Shown piece by piece: positions 1 through 8,346 of a stretch of DNA of 26,477 nucleotides. The notes below the pieces were generated by a model. It did not search any database and was not told the origin of the DNA. It worked only from the letters and a program-made list of their open reading frames with translations. How positions within the stretch are numbered: position 1 is the stretch's first letter; every line of letters begins with the position of its first letter. The stretch lies in the NCBI GenBank assembly GCA_938008575.1, contig CALLKB010000042.1, forward strand, positions 1 through 26,477, read 5' to 3'. The position numbers and the translations under genes were made by a program. This stretch comes from an uncultured Cytophagaceae bacterium (GTDB lineage: Bacteria; Bacteroidota; Bacteroidia; Cytophagales; Spirosomataceae).

Positions 1-1
1 A

Positions 2-505
2 CTTACAGTAACAACACAATCTAGCAGCGAAGAATATATTGGTCCTTGTTATGTAAAAGCAAAGCCAGGCGAGAAAAAAGCAGTATATGCACATGAAGAT
101 TCCATATTCGTAAATATATATCCCAATCCGGATAATACAGAGGATTTAGAAAAAATAGAACAAGAATATGCAGGCATAAGAGCACAACAAGACTGGGCTA
201 ATTACATAAAGAATTCTGCTGTATCTTCCCCAGAATATAGAATATATAAAAAAGAAAAAGAATTGAGAGAAACAGAAACAAAAAAAATTGTTTCAATGAA
301 AGACAGTGTTATTAGTAAATTGGAACTTAAAAATTCTAATTCAGAACTAATAATAAATTCCGAGAGAGATAAGTTCAGTATTATTGATGAACAATTAAAG
401 AAAACTGAAAAACAATTAAGAAAAGAAAGAATAAAAACAAAGATTTTTAAGTCATTAACCACTATCAGTACTTTAGCTATAGGAGCATTATTAATAGTAA
501 ACTAA
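2..505 (+). CDS. Phage-type protein, 5'-truncated: cupin-like N-terminus with coiled coil and C-terminal membrane segment
   Basis: The reading frame is open from the window edge, so the start lies outside; 167 residues are visible. The first ~55 residues (around YIGPCYVKAKPGEKKAVYAH, then VNIYPNPDNT) resemble a small cupin-like protein that recurs in tailed-phage genomes and has no firmly assigned function. After this comes a strongly charged Lys/Glu-rich stretch (about residues 75-145) likely to be coiled coil, and a final hydrophobic segment (TTISTLAIGALLIV) that could be a membrane anchor. Nearly all Arg codons are AGA and the DNA is visibly AT-richer than the bacterial genes downstream. 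The stop overlaps the next start (TAATG), as in compact phage gene clusters. The phage assignment comes from recalled family patterns, not from a search. Confidence 0.6.
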   Translation, partial: LTVTTQSSSEEYIGPCYVKAKPGEKKAVYAHEDSIFVNIYPNPDNTEDLEKIEQEYAGIRAQQDWANYIKNSAVSSPEYRIYKKEKELRETETKKIVSMKDSVISKLELKNSNSELIINSERDKFSIIDEQLKKTEKQLRKERIKTKIFKSLTTISTLAIGALLIVN

Positions 506-750
506 TGGCATTAAGTAGTACCGAAAAAAAAGAAATTGAAAACATTATTCGTAAAGAAATAAAATCTTTTATGGGAAATAGCACCATAAAACAGTTTGAA
601 GATAAATTTATGGATAAAATTCAAAAAGAAATAAAAAGAGGTAGATTGGAGAGTGGAGTCAAAGACATAACCCAAAAAATGTTCAGTGAGTTTTATCAAC
701 TTATGTGGAGTAATAGAACTCAACTTGGACAAAAATTAAAAAACACCTGA
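505..750 (+). CDS. Small phage-type protein, 81 aa, unknown function
   Basis: A short, highly charged helical protein with no signal peptide or membrane segment. The pattern (STEKKEIENIIRKEIKSF, then KQFEDKFMDKIQKEIKRG, a central region and FYQLMWSNR) matches a small conserved protein that I recall next to the cupin-like and Gly/Ser-linker proteins in tailed-phage genomes. Its function is unknown there. The ATG overlaps the preceding stop by one base and the stop is one base before the next ATG, so the three are translationally packed. Three of its four Arg codons are AGA, unlike the bacterial genes after ~960. Confidence 0.65.
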   Translation: MALSSTEKKEIENIIRKEIKSFMGNSTIKQFEDKFMDKIQKEIKRGRLESGVKDITQKMFSEFYQLMWSNRTQLGQKLKNT

Positions 751-751
751 T

Positions 752-1366
752 ATGCCAAATTCATCAGAAGTATTCAAAAAAAGTTTTGACAATTCAGTTA
801 AAGATTTACCTAAACTTGAACCAGAAGTAATGTTAGGTTTAAATAAAATGAAAGATGAAATGTCGGAAGATGAAGTTCCTAAGAAGAAAAAATCCGAAAA
901 TAAAGAAGCAACTGGTTCTGGTTCTTCTGGTGCCTATTCAGGACCATTGTTTGGTGATAATGAATTGAAAGGTGCAACGGAACGCATGGTGAATACATTC
1001 GAGTCGGTGTATGTAGAAAACAAAGGTAAAGGGAAATTCGAATTACATTTCTTGCCGGCATTAGCACAAGTATCAAAAGTGATGGTCTTGCGTACCGAGG
1101 ATGTAGACAAAGACGGAAATTTGGATGTGCTTTTAGGGGGTAATTTCAATGGAGCCTCTATGTATCAAGCTCGTTATGATGCCTTCTTTGGTCTAATTCT
1201 GAAAGGAAATGGCAAGGGTGGATTTAGTCCGATGATTCCAACGGAAACAGGTTTCTTGCAAGATGGGGATGTTCGCGATATTAAGATTGTGCATACGCCA
1301 AAAGGGCCTTTATATTTCGTGACACGCAACTCCGCAGCGATTCAAATCTTTAAAAAGCTGAATTAA
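752..1366 (+). CDS. Chimeric reading frame: phage-type N-terminus joined to the C-terminal part of an FG-GAP/VCBS repeat protein
   Basis: Residues 1 to ~65 are phage-like: acidic/Lys-rich, then EATGSGSSGAYSGPLF, a Gly/Ser motif common in short tailed-phage proteins of unknown function. From about residue 66 (LFGDNELKGA) the protein reads as the last ~140 residues of a large exported VCBS/FG-GAP protein of Bacteroidota: FESVYVENKGKGKFELHFLP, a calcium-loop repeat DVDKDGNLDVLLGGN (117-131), RYDAFFGLILKGNGKGGF, and a closing strand ending AAIQIFKKLN. Family members are usually much longer, so most of the VCBS gene is missing. Codon use changes at the same point: no CGN Arg codon occurs earlier in this frame, while CGC, CGT and ACG follow. 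The stop overlaps the next start (TAATG). The join is probably an assembly chimera or an insertion edge rather than a functional fusion. Confidence 0.75.
   Translation: MPNSSEVFKKSFDNSVKDLPKLEPEVMLGLNKMKDEMSEDEVPKKKKSENKEATGSGSSGAYSGPLFGDNELKGATERMVNTFESVYVENKGKGKFELHFLPALAQVSKVMVLRTEDVDKDGNLDVLLGGNFNGASMYQARYDAFFGLILKGNGKGGFSPMIPTETGFLQDGDVRDIKIVHTPKGPLYFVTRNSAAIQIFKKLN
940..980. other. Junction between phage-like and bacterial sequence
   Basis: Upstream sequence is AT-rich with AGA Arg codons and phage-type proteins; downstream sequence uses bacterial codons and encodes a broken VCBS repeat protein. The transition falls at about 945-965, inside codons for LFG(D). LF/LFG would be natural both at the end of the phage motif (SGPLFG) and at the VCBS C-terminal region, so a short shared stretch may have guided the join. 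This is inferred from protein patterns and codon use. Confidence 0.6.
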
Positions 1367-2844
1367 TGCGGAGGCTATTCGGATTGCTGCTATTTCTGAG
1401 TATTGCTTTTGCATCCTGTAAGCGGGATGTTAAGGAAGGGGAGCAATTGGCCAAACAATACTGTGAGTCTTGTCACATGTTACCTAGTCCGGCTTTGTTG
1501 CCACAAAATGTTTGGAAATATTCAACGCTCCCTTACATGGGAATTATGTTGGGCGTTTCGCATGAGATCGACCAATTGGAAAAACCGCTTTCCGATTATG
1601 CCATCATGCGGCCGGCTTCGCAAATGATTCCGGACGATGATTGGGAGAAAATCAAGGATTATTACTTGACCGAGGCCCCGAAGGAATTAGCGGCGGTAGA
1701 TTATCCCGCATTGCCGGAGGAAAATGAATTATTCGCCATTGAAGATTTAGCTGTTTCCAAAGCGAATGCAACGATTCCAAATTTTACTGCAGTTCGGATC
1801 GACCCTGTTAAACATCAGATCATTGCGGGGGATCAATCCAATCGGGTTATCTGGGTATTGGATGCTGCGGGAAAACCGAAGCAGCAATTAGAAAATCAAG
1901 ATGCGTTGACTTACATTGAAGCATGGAAGGGACAATACCTTTTTACCTTTATTGGGACAACGACACAGGCGAATCCAGATGTGAATGGTTCGATTAAAAC
2001 TTATGCTTCAGGTGCACCAAGTACGCTGATTAAAAGCCTGAATCGCCCGATTGAATTGAAGGCGAGGGATTTAGATGGTGATGGTCAAGATGAATTAATC
2101 AGTAGTGAGTTTGGATTCATGCAAGGCGGCATGTCGGTTTGGAAGAAAAATGGAACGAGCTGGACTAAGAAAGTTTTAAATCCGCAGACCGGCGCAACCC
2201 ATGTGGATGTGCGGGATTTTAATGGGGATGGCAGATTGGATATTGTGGCATTATTTGCGCAAGGGGATGAGCGAATTATGCTTTATACGAATAAAGGAGG
2301 CTTGAATTTTGAAGAAACACGCCTCTTGCGTTTTCCTTCCATTTACGGAACGAGTTCCTTTGATATGGGTGATGTGGATGGCGATGGCGATTTGGATATC
2401 GTTTGTACGGCAGGCGATAATGCCGATTTCTCTACGATTTTAAAGCCTTATCACGGAGTTTATGTCTATACGAATCAAGGCAAGATGACGTTCAAGCAAC
2501 ATGCATTTTATCCCCAAAATGGTGCCACCAAGGTGATGTTGGCGGATTTAGATCAGGATGGTGATCAAGATATGTTATCGATTGCTTTATTCCCCGACGT
2601 GTCCAAACGTCCCGCGGAAGGATTGATTTATTTTAATAATTCAGGTAATGGCTTCAATCAAATGACCATTCCTGTGAACCATTTGGGACGCTGGTCGGTG
2701 ATGGACATTGCTGATATTGAGGGAGATGGTGATTTAGATGTGGTGTTAGGTAGTCATGCCGTGGCGAAGTTCCCTGCTGGCGGATTTGATCCAGCCTGGA
2801 AGACCGCAAAAGGAATTTTAATTTTACGAAACAAAAAACGATGA
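1366..2844 (+). CDS. Exported lipoprotein with an N-terminal cytochrome c motif and FG-GAP/VCBS repeats
   Basis: A 492-residue protein with a lipoprotein signal (hydrophobic LFGLLLFLSIAF, then ASC with the modified Cys at 18). It contains a haem-binding CESCH (C33, C36, H37); M87 in RPASQMIP is a candidate distal ligand. The region from ~150 forms a beta-propeller-type fold, and five Asp-rich loops such as DLDGDGQDEL, DFNGDGRLDI, DVDGDGDLDI, DLDQDGDQDM and DIEGDGDLDV (about 235-460) are typical calcium-binding FG-GAP/VCBS repeats. A small cytochrome fused to such repeats suggests a surface or periplasmic redox or binding role; no substrate can be named. It overlaps the preceding stop by one base and the receptor gene by four (ATGA), so it is clearly part of this operon. 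Confidence 0.85.
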   Translation: MRRLFGLLLFLSIAFASCKRDVKEGEQLAKQYCESCHMLPSPALLPQNVWKYSTLPYMGIMLGVSHEIDQLEKPLSDYAIMRPASQMIPDDDWEKIKDYYLTEAPKELAAVDYPALPEENELFAIEDLAVSKANATIPNFTAVRIDPVKHQIIAGDQSNRVIWVLDAAGKPKQQLENQDALTYIEAWKGQYLFTFIGTTTQANPDVNGSIKTYASGAPSTLIKSLNRPIELKARDLDGDGQDELISSEFGFMQGGMSVWKKNGTSWTKKVLNPQTGATHVDVRDFNGDGRLDIVALFAQGDERIMLYTNKGGLNFEETRLLRFPSIYGTSSFDMGDVDGDGDLDIVCTAGDNADFSTILKPYHGVYVYTNQGKMTFKQHAFYPQNGATKVMLADLDQDGDQDMLSIALFPDVSKRPAEGLIYFNNSGNGFNQMTIPVNHLGRWSVMDIADIEGDGDLDVVLGSHAVAKFPAGGFDPAWKTAKGILILRNKKR

Positions 2845-5345
2845 GGCAGGTATTGCTTATGTGTTGCTTGCTCTTGTCCTTTGCTTCGCTAGGCCAAAAA
2901 CGAGGCTATTTTATTTTTTCAGGAACGATTCAGGATCTAGAAACGAAGGCTCCCATCGAAGGCGCATCTGTCTTATTTTCGGGTTTGTCGATCGGGGCAC
3001 GTACGGATTCTACTGGTCATTTTTCAGTGACTTTACCGGCTCGTTCTTATCAAATGGTTTTTCGGAGTCTAGGCTATAAGTTTAAAACGGGCCGCATCGA
3101 CTTAAAGGAGAATGCGAGCATGACGGTACTTCTTGAGAAATCTGAACAGATTTTGGATGAGGTTGTTATCTCGGCAGAGAAGTCGGATGCCAATGTCAAT
3201 CGGACCATTATGGGGGTTGAAAAGATGTCGAGCAAGACGCTGAAAAAGCTGCCCAATTTGATGGGGGAGGCCGATGTCATTCGTAGTATTATGTTGTTGC
3301 CGGGTGTGTCCACGGTAGGGGAAGGTGCCTCTGGTTTTAATGTGCGGGGCGGAAATGTGGATCAAAACCTAGTCTTATTGGATGGAGTCCCCTTATTTAA
3401 TACCTCCCATTTATTTGGATTTTTTACGGGCTTTAATGCCGACATGGTCCAAGACTTGAGTTTGTATAAAGGCGGAATTCCCAGTATGTATGGCGGCAGA
3501 GCATCTTCTGTATTGGATGTTCGCGTGAAAGAAGGGAATTTTGAAAAATGGTCTGTTCAGGGTGGGGTGGGACCCTTATCTAGCCGACTCTTGTTCGATG
3601 GTCCTTTGGTTAAAGGTAAAACATCGTTGATTTTAGGGGCTCGAGGTTCGATGTCCGATTTCTATTTGGGTTATTTCCCGAATCCCGCGCTACAAAAAAG
3701 TAAAGCAGATTTCTATGATGTCAATTTCAAGTTGACGCATAAATTGAGCGAAAACCAACGGATTTCTGTGTCGGGCTATGTCAGTCACGATGGCTTTAAA
3801 TTTGCTTCAGATACCTTGTATTCTTGGCAGACGAAGACTTTGAATTTTCAGCATCATGCCTTGTGGCGAAATTGGTCACATCATTTCACCGCTTTTGTGA
3901 GTGATTATTCCTATGGCATTGATGGCTTAAAATCAGGCTATGAATTCGCGTGGAAACCTTCTATTACGCAAAAATCAATCCGCGAAGACTTGAGTTTGGA
4001 TTTGAAAACGCGTGGTCGTTTGGACTTGGGTGTTGAGTTTAATTCCTATCGGAATGATGCAGGAACGTTTAAGCCAAATTCGGAAAAATCCGTCGTGAAT
4101 ACATTCCCCATGCAAGCGGAAAATTCGCGCGAAATGTCGGTTTATGTGGGTCATAGTTTGCCGCTTGGGAAGCGTGTTAGTTTAGATTATGGCCTTCGCT
4201 ACGCCTATTATCAGTTGGTGGGCGCCCAAACTTTCTATCAATACAAACCCGGTATTCCGCGCGCATTCAATACGATCATGGATACCTTGCAATATCAAGC
4301 GGGTGATGTGATTCAAGCCTATGGCGGTTTTGAACCTCGCTTGTCTTTGGCGGTGAAATTGGATACCAATACCTCGATAAAATTAGGCTTCAACCGTATG
4401 CAACAGTTCATGCATTTGTTGTCGAATACGATGGCTGTATCACCGGTGGACATTTGGAAGAATTCAAATCCTTATTTGCCGCAGCAGGTGGCGGATCAAT
4501 TTTCGATCGGATTGTTTAAGAATTTTACCAATGCGCAAAATGCCGTTTTTGAGGCATCCGCGGAATTGTATTACAAGCGTTTATCCAATGTCATTGATTA
4601 CGTTGACGGGGCGGCGCTTTATTTGAATCCAACGGTGGAGACGCAATTATTGGTGGGTAAGGGTCGAGCCTATGGAGCTGAGTTTTTCTTGAAAAAGGCG
4701 CGGGGAACACGTTTGACTGGTTGGGTTTCTTATACCTATGCGCGTTCATTCCGTTTGATTGAAGCTAATGAAAATCAAATTGCCGCGAATTTTGGCAAAG
4801 AGTTTCCTGCGAATTTTGACATGCCACATAATTTCAAGTTTGTGCTGAACAATCGATTGACAAAGCGAATTTCGTTTAATGCGAATTTTACTTATACCTC
4901 CGGCCGGCCGATTACCTATCCGAACGCCCGTTACAAGGTATATGCCTACAATGATTTATATGATTTTGAATATGCATCGGGGATCTATCCACGTGCTGGA
5001 TATCTGCCTACGACCTATCAGTACAATGGTTCAACCTTTACGTATCTAAGTGGGACGACGATTGCACCCGTTTTGGATGGCTATTCCTCGCCGAGTTTTA
5101 CCTTGCGTAATGAAGAGCGAATTCCATTTTACATGCGTTTGGATGTAGGCTTTACGATTGAACCCAAAGAGGGAAAACGCTGGCAGGGTAGTTGGAATTT
5201 CTCCATCTACAATTTGCTGTCTCGCCAAAACGCCTATTCGATTTTCTTCCGTTCTTCTACGGGTTTGATTAATCAGGCACGTACCTATCAGCTTTCGGTT
5301 TTGGGAGCTGCGATTCCATCCATCACCTATAACTTCAAATTCTAA
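2841..5345 (+). CDS. TonB-dependent outer-membrane receptor with carboxypeptidase-like N-terminal domain
   Basis: This 834-residue protein begins with a signal peptide (LLMCCLLLSFASLG). About residues 25-115 form a CarboxypepD_reg-like beta-sandwich (FSGTIQDLETKAPIEGASV, ending in LLEKSEQILDEVVISA). The plug follows at about 125-235 (MLLPGVSTVGEGASGFNVRG, then DQNLVLLDGVPLFN and YGGRASSVLDV). The remainder is a 22-strand-type barrel ending in Phe (SITYNFKF), as expected for BAM insertion. It imports an unknown ligand across the outer membrane using TonB energy. Length and layout match the Bacteroidota class that pairs with DUF4249 lipoproteins rather than SusD. Overlaps with both neighbours (ATGA before, TAATG after) show co-translation. 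Confidence 0.93.
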   Translation: MRQVLLMCCLLLSFASLGQKRGYFIFSGTIQDLETKAPIEGASVLFSGLSIGARTDSTGHFSVTLPARSYQMVFRSLGYKFKTGRIDLKENASMTVLLEKSEQILDEVVISAEKSDANVNRTIMGVEKMSSKTLKKLPNLMGEADVIRSIMLLPGVSTVGEGASGFNVRGGNVDQNLVLLDGVPLFNTSHLFGFFTGFNADMVQDLSLYKGGIPSMYGGRASSVLDVRVKEGNFEKWSVQGGVGPLSSRLLFDGPLVKGKTSLILGARGSMSDFYLGYFPNPALQKSKADFYDVNFKLTHKLSENQRISVSGYVSHDGFKFASDTLYSWQTKTLNFQHHALWRNWSHHFTAFVSDYSYGIDGLKSGYEFAWKPSITQKSIREDLSLDLKTRGRLDLGVEFNSYRNDAGTFKPNSEKSVVNTFPMQAENSREMSVYVGHSLPLGKRVSLDYGLRYAYYQLVGAQTFYQYKPGIPRAFNTIMDTLQYQAGDVIQAYGGFEPRLSLAVKLDTNTSIKLGFNRMQQFMHLLSNTMAVSPVDIWKNSNPYLPQQVADQFSIGLFKNFTNAQNAVFEASAELYYKRLSNVIDYVDGAALYLNPTVETQLLVGKGRAYGAEFFLKKARGTRLTGWVSYTYARSFRLIEANENQIAANFGKEFPANFDMPHNFKFVLNNRLTKRISFNANFTYTSGRPITYPNARYKVYAYNDLYDFEYASGIYPRAGYLPTTYQYNGSTFTYLSGTTIAPVLDGYSSPSFTLRNEERIPFYMRLDVGFTIEPKEGKRWQGSWNFSIYNLLSRQNAYSIFFRSSTGLINQARTYQLSVLGAAIPSITYNFKF

Positions 5346-6403
5346 TGAAAAGACTCTTACTATTTTCATGGATGCTGTTGTTGATGGCCTGTGAAACAGA
5401 AATTACGGATTTTAAGACGCAAAATTTAAGCAATGCGATTGTCGTTTATGGGGAGATGTCCAACATGGCAGGGCCCTATACCGTTCGCTTGAATTATACC
5501 TCAGGCTATTCGCCTTTTGATGTTACGGAGTTTCAGGGCCAGGTGATTCAAGGTGCGGATGTTCGCATTGTAGATGAAACGGGGGCTGCCATGACAATGA
5601 AGGAAACTTCCAAAGGTGTTTACCAAACCCCAGCTTCCTTTATTGGAGTTGTAGGGAAAAAATACCAGTTGAAGATCATGACCAAAGCCGGGCAGGACAT
5701 TGCCTCAGCTTGGCAAACCTTGACTGCCCCTGTAGCGCCAGAGGGTTTGAATTCCCAATTTGTCACAGCGGAAAAGGTTGAAAATATGCGCTTTGATTTA
5801 TCGGGCTATTTACCTGATCAGAAGCAAGTCGAAAATTATTATTTCATCAAACGCCAAGATTTCATTCAGTTCTTGACTACCTGCCCGGAACCACCCCCAC
5901 CTCCACAGCCTGTTCCTGCATGTGATTGTAAATGTTGGCAAGCTCCTCAAAATACCCAACCGATTTTATTGACGGATTTCTTAGTTGATGGTTCGAAAAT
6001 AAAACTCCCCTTGGGGTCGGTTAATTTCCGGGATTTTACGGATTGGGTAGTGCAACTGGAAGTTTATTCGGTGGATCGGGCGACGCATACCTATTGGCAG
6101 CGGCAAGAAGACCAACGGACTTTAGGTGGAGGAATTTTTGATAAGGTTCCTGCACAGATCCTAGGGAACTTGACTTGCTTGAATAATCCGGACCAACAGG
6201 TTTTAGGGTATTTCATGGTAGCTGGAAAATCGAAAACGCGTCTTAAGGTTGATCGCTACAATGGCATTCCCTATGAGACGTATAATAAGTTGGTGAATTA
6301 CGTAGAATTCAACAACATCCGCTACAAGAACTATCCTCTCTGGGATTGTCGGAAAGCCGCTTGGATTCCCTACAATGTGGGCTTGAATTTACCAGTTTAC
6401 TGA
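5345..6403 (+). CDS. DUF4249-family outer-membrane lipoprotein
   Basis: The 352-residue product has a lipoprotein signal (LLLFSWMLLLMAC, lipidated Cys at 16) followed by NAIVVYGEMSN and GPYTVRLNYTSGYSP, the typical DUF4249 start. DUF4249 proteins are regularly encoded next to TonB-dependent receptors and are presumed to be surface ligand-binding partners; the ligand is unknown. A mid-protein segment around residues 178-199 is unusual to the eye: Pro-rich (PEPPPPPQPVP) followed by a Cys cluster (ACDCKCW). Cys near this point followed by CW is, as I recall, common in the family, and could form disulfides or bind metal. The start overlaps the receptor stop. The gene is last in its operon; a palindrome follows at 6427. 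Confidence 0.85.
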   Translation: MKRLLLFSWMLLLMACETEITDFKTQNLSNAIVVYGEMSNMAGPYTVRLNYTSGYSPFDVTEFQGQVIQGADVRIVDETGAAMTMKETSKGVYQTPASFIGVVGKKYQLKIMTKAGQDIASAWQTLTAPVAPEGLNSQFVTAEKVENMRFDLSGYLPDQKQVENYYFIKRQDFIQFLTTCPEPPPPPQPVPACDCKCWQAPQNTQPILLTDFLVDGSKIKLPLGSVNFRDFTDWVVQLEVYSVDRATHTYWQRQEDQRTLGGGIFDKVPAQILGNLTCLNNPDQQVLGYFMVAGKSKTRLKVDRYNGIPYETYNKLVNYVEFNNIRYKNYPLWDCRKAAWIPYNVGLNLPVY

Positions 6404-6426
6404 TCAAAAATCTCGTGTTCAACCCT

Positions 6427-6461
6427 TACCTTTGGCAATCCTCCAAGGTTTGCCAAAGGTA
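6427..6461. repeat. Intergenic palindrome, copy 1 (possible terminator or REP-like element)
   Basis: A perfect 12-bp inverted repeat (TACCTTTGGCAA at 6427-6438 and TTGCCAAAGGTA at 6450-6461) encloses an 11-base loop that can itself close a 3-bp inner stem (CCT/AGG). A near-identical hairpin occurs at 21491-21523 after another operon. It follows the DUF4249 gene by 23 bases. There is no T-run, so it is not a textbook intrinsic terminator; it may end or stabilise the upstream transcript, or belong to a dispersed repeat family. Confidence 0.7.
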
Positions 6462-6488
6462 GTTGGGGACTTTGCCTACGGTAGTTGG
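6449..6488. repeat. Short tandem duplication of the palindrome's right arm
   Basis: TTTGCCAAAGGTAGTTGG (6449-6466) is followed by TTTGCCTACGGTAGTTGG (6471-6488), 16 of 18 bases identical with a 22-base period. It looks like a local duplication of the right arm of the palindrome and its flank. Confidence 0.6.
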
Positions 6489-6509
6489 TCGAGACCCAAT
6501 ATAGTATGC

Positions 6510-6540
6510 TTGCATAATAGTTTTTTTCTCTGCAAATTTG
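6510..6540 (+). promoter_or_regulatory. Candidate promoter for the acyl-CoA dehydrogenase gene
   Basis: TTG (6510-6512), 20 bases, then CAAATTTG (6533-6540), one mismatch from the Bacteroidota -7 element TAnnTTTG. A start of transcription near 6545 would leave a leader of about 18 bases. Confidence 0.4.
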
Positions 6541-6562
6541 CTTCCATCTAAACTGAAAAATT

Positions 6563-8323
6563 ATGCCGAGAGAATACGACCGCCGCAACCTCGACTTCAT
6601 TCTGAAAGAGGTATTCAATTATGGTTCTTTGTGTCAATATCCCCGTTATGCGGATTATGCACCTGACATGTTTGACATGGTCTTGGATTCTGCCGAACAA
6701 ATCGCGGAACGTCATTTACGCCCTCATTTTGTGGATGCGGATCGCAAACAAGCTGAATTAATTGATGGGACTGTGCAGGTACATCATTCCGTGGAAGCCT
6801 ATGTGAAAGAAATGGGCGATGCTGGGATGATTGGAGCCACGTTTTCGTTTGAGAAAGGGGGCCAACAAATGCCATCCATCGTGGGTGGTGCGCATGAATT
6901 TATTCGCGGTGCGGCCAACAACTCCATCGTCATGTTTACGGGATTGAGTAATGGTGCGGCACATTTAATTGCCAGCTTTGGTTCAGAAGAGTTGAAGCAA
7001 GCATTTGTTCCCAACATGCTTGCCGGAAAGTGGACAGGTACTATGTGTTTGACGGAACCTCAAGCGGGTAGTTCCTTGAACGATGTCAGTACCAGCGCGA
7101 AGGATTTAGGCAACGGGACCTATTCAATTAAAGGTCAAAAAGTATTCATCTCGGGTGGCGATAACCACTTTTCAGAAAACATTATTCACTTAGTTTTGGC
7201 GCGTTTGGAAGGCGCTCCCAAAGGGACGAAAGGGATTTCACTTTTCGTGGTTCCTAAGCGCCGACAAGAAAACGGGCAATGGGTTTCGAATGAGGTGACA
7301 TCCATGGGTCTGTACCATAAAATGGGCCAAAAAGCGACTCCGGCTTTACATCTTTCTTTTGGGGATAAAGGGGATTCCATTGGTCATTTGGTGGGTGAGC
7401 CCAACAAAGGGTTGATGTACATGTTTCAAATGATGAATGAAGCCCGCTTGGGTGTGGGAATGGGTGGTGCCTACATCGCTTCCGCTGCTTATCATTTCTC
7501 CAAACAATATGCGTCTGAGCGTAGCCAAGGTAGAAAATTAACGAATAAAGATCCAGAGACTCCGCCGACCCTCATTCAAAATCACCCCGATGTACAACGC
7601 ATGTTGTATTACCAAAAATCGATCGTAGAAGGCGCCATGGGCTTATTGTTCCAATGTTTTCTTTGGGAAGATTTATCCAAATGCCTGACAGGTGATGAAC
7701 AAAAAGAAGCTCAAATGCTCTTGGATTTAATGACGCCTGTAGCGAAAACCTATCCGGCCGAACAAGGAATCTTAGCGGTCAATCAAGGACTTCAAGTACT
7801 CGGAGGCTATGGGTACACGGAAGATTTTCCTTTGGAACAAATGGCACGCGATGTGCGGATTATGTCTATTTATGAGGGAACTACCGGGATTCACGGTTTA
7901 ACTTTACTAGGTCGCGGCATTCCAAGCGAACAAGGAAAAGCGGTTCAAGCTTTAGTTAAATTGATTCAAGCGGATATTGCCCAAGGAATGACGAATGAAA
8001 TCACTAAACCCTATGCGGAGATTTTGGCGAATGAATTAGCTAGCCTCAATAAAGTAACTCTGCATAAATTGAGCAAAGCGGGACAGCCCGACGTGTTCTT
8101 AGCCGATTCAACGCTGTACATGGAATTGTTTGGCTTGATCGTGGTGGCATGGCAATGGCTGAAACAGGGAAATGTGGCCGCTAAAAATATAGATTCGGCG
8201 GAGAAATCGTTTTACCAAGACAAGATTCATACGATGAAGTTTTTCTACCATTATGAGGTGCCAAAGGCTTTGGGATTAACAAAACGTTTGCTTGATGACG
8301 AGATTTTAACCATTTTTGAATAA
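6563..8323 (+). CDS. Acyl-CoA dehydrogenase with extended C-terminal domain
   Basis: The 586-residue flavoprotein oxidises acyl-CoA to enoyl-CoA, passing electrons to ETF. The FAD-binding pattern is clear: [14 protein letters not shown], then [44 protein letters not shown] and [12 protein letters not shown]. The Glu of YEGTTG (E438) is in the place of the catalytic base. It is longer than classical short-chain enzymes (~380-390 aa) because of an N-terminal extension ([14 protein letters not shown]) and a C-terminal helical domain of ~110 residues; such long forms are common in Bacteroidota and substrates differ, so chain length cannot be assigned. The ATG lies behind a plausible promoter. The next gene begins 23 bases downstream with no terminator in between, so the two may be co-transcribed. 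Confidence 0.93.
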   Translation: MPREYDRRNLDFILKEVFNYGSLCQYPRYADYAPDMFDMVLDSAEQIAERHLRPHFVDADRKQAELIDGTVQVHHSVEAYVKEMGDAGMIGATFSFEKGGQQMPSIVGGAHEFIRGAANNSIVMFTGLSNGAAHLIASFGSEELKQAFVPNMLAGKWTGTMCLTEPQAGSSLNDVSTSAKDLGNGTYSIKGQKVFISGGDNHFSENIIHLVLARLEGAPKGTKGISLFVVPKRRQENGQWVSNEVTSMGLYHKMGQKATPALHLSFGDKGDSIGHLVGEPNKGLMYMFQMMNEARLGVGMGGAYIASAAYHFSKQYASERSQGRKLTNKDPETPPTLIQNHPDVQRMLYYQKSIVEGAMGLLFQCFLWEDLSKCLTGDEQKEAQMLLDLMTPVAKTYPAEQGILAVNQGLQVLGGYGYTEDFPLEQMARDVRIMSIYEGTTGIHGLTLLGRGIPSEQGKAVQALVKLIQADIAQGMTNEITKPYAEILANELASLNKVTLHKLSKAGQPDVFLADSTLYMELFGLIVVAWQWLKQGNVAAKNIDSAEKSFYQDKIHTMKFFYHYEVPKALGLTKRLLDDEILTIFE

Positions 8324-8346
8324 TTATAGACTTAAACTTCATCACG

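Noticed and set aside
202..462. Minus-strand hydrophobic open frame (86 codons) at the left end as a membrane protein
   Set aside because: It is antisense to the phage-type coding frame, which continues from the window edge and has recognisable segments; hydrophobicity on the reverse of Lys/Glu-rich codons is expected.
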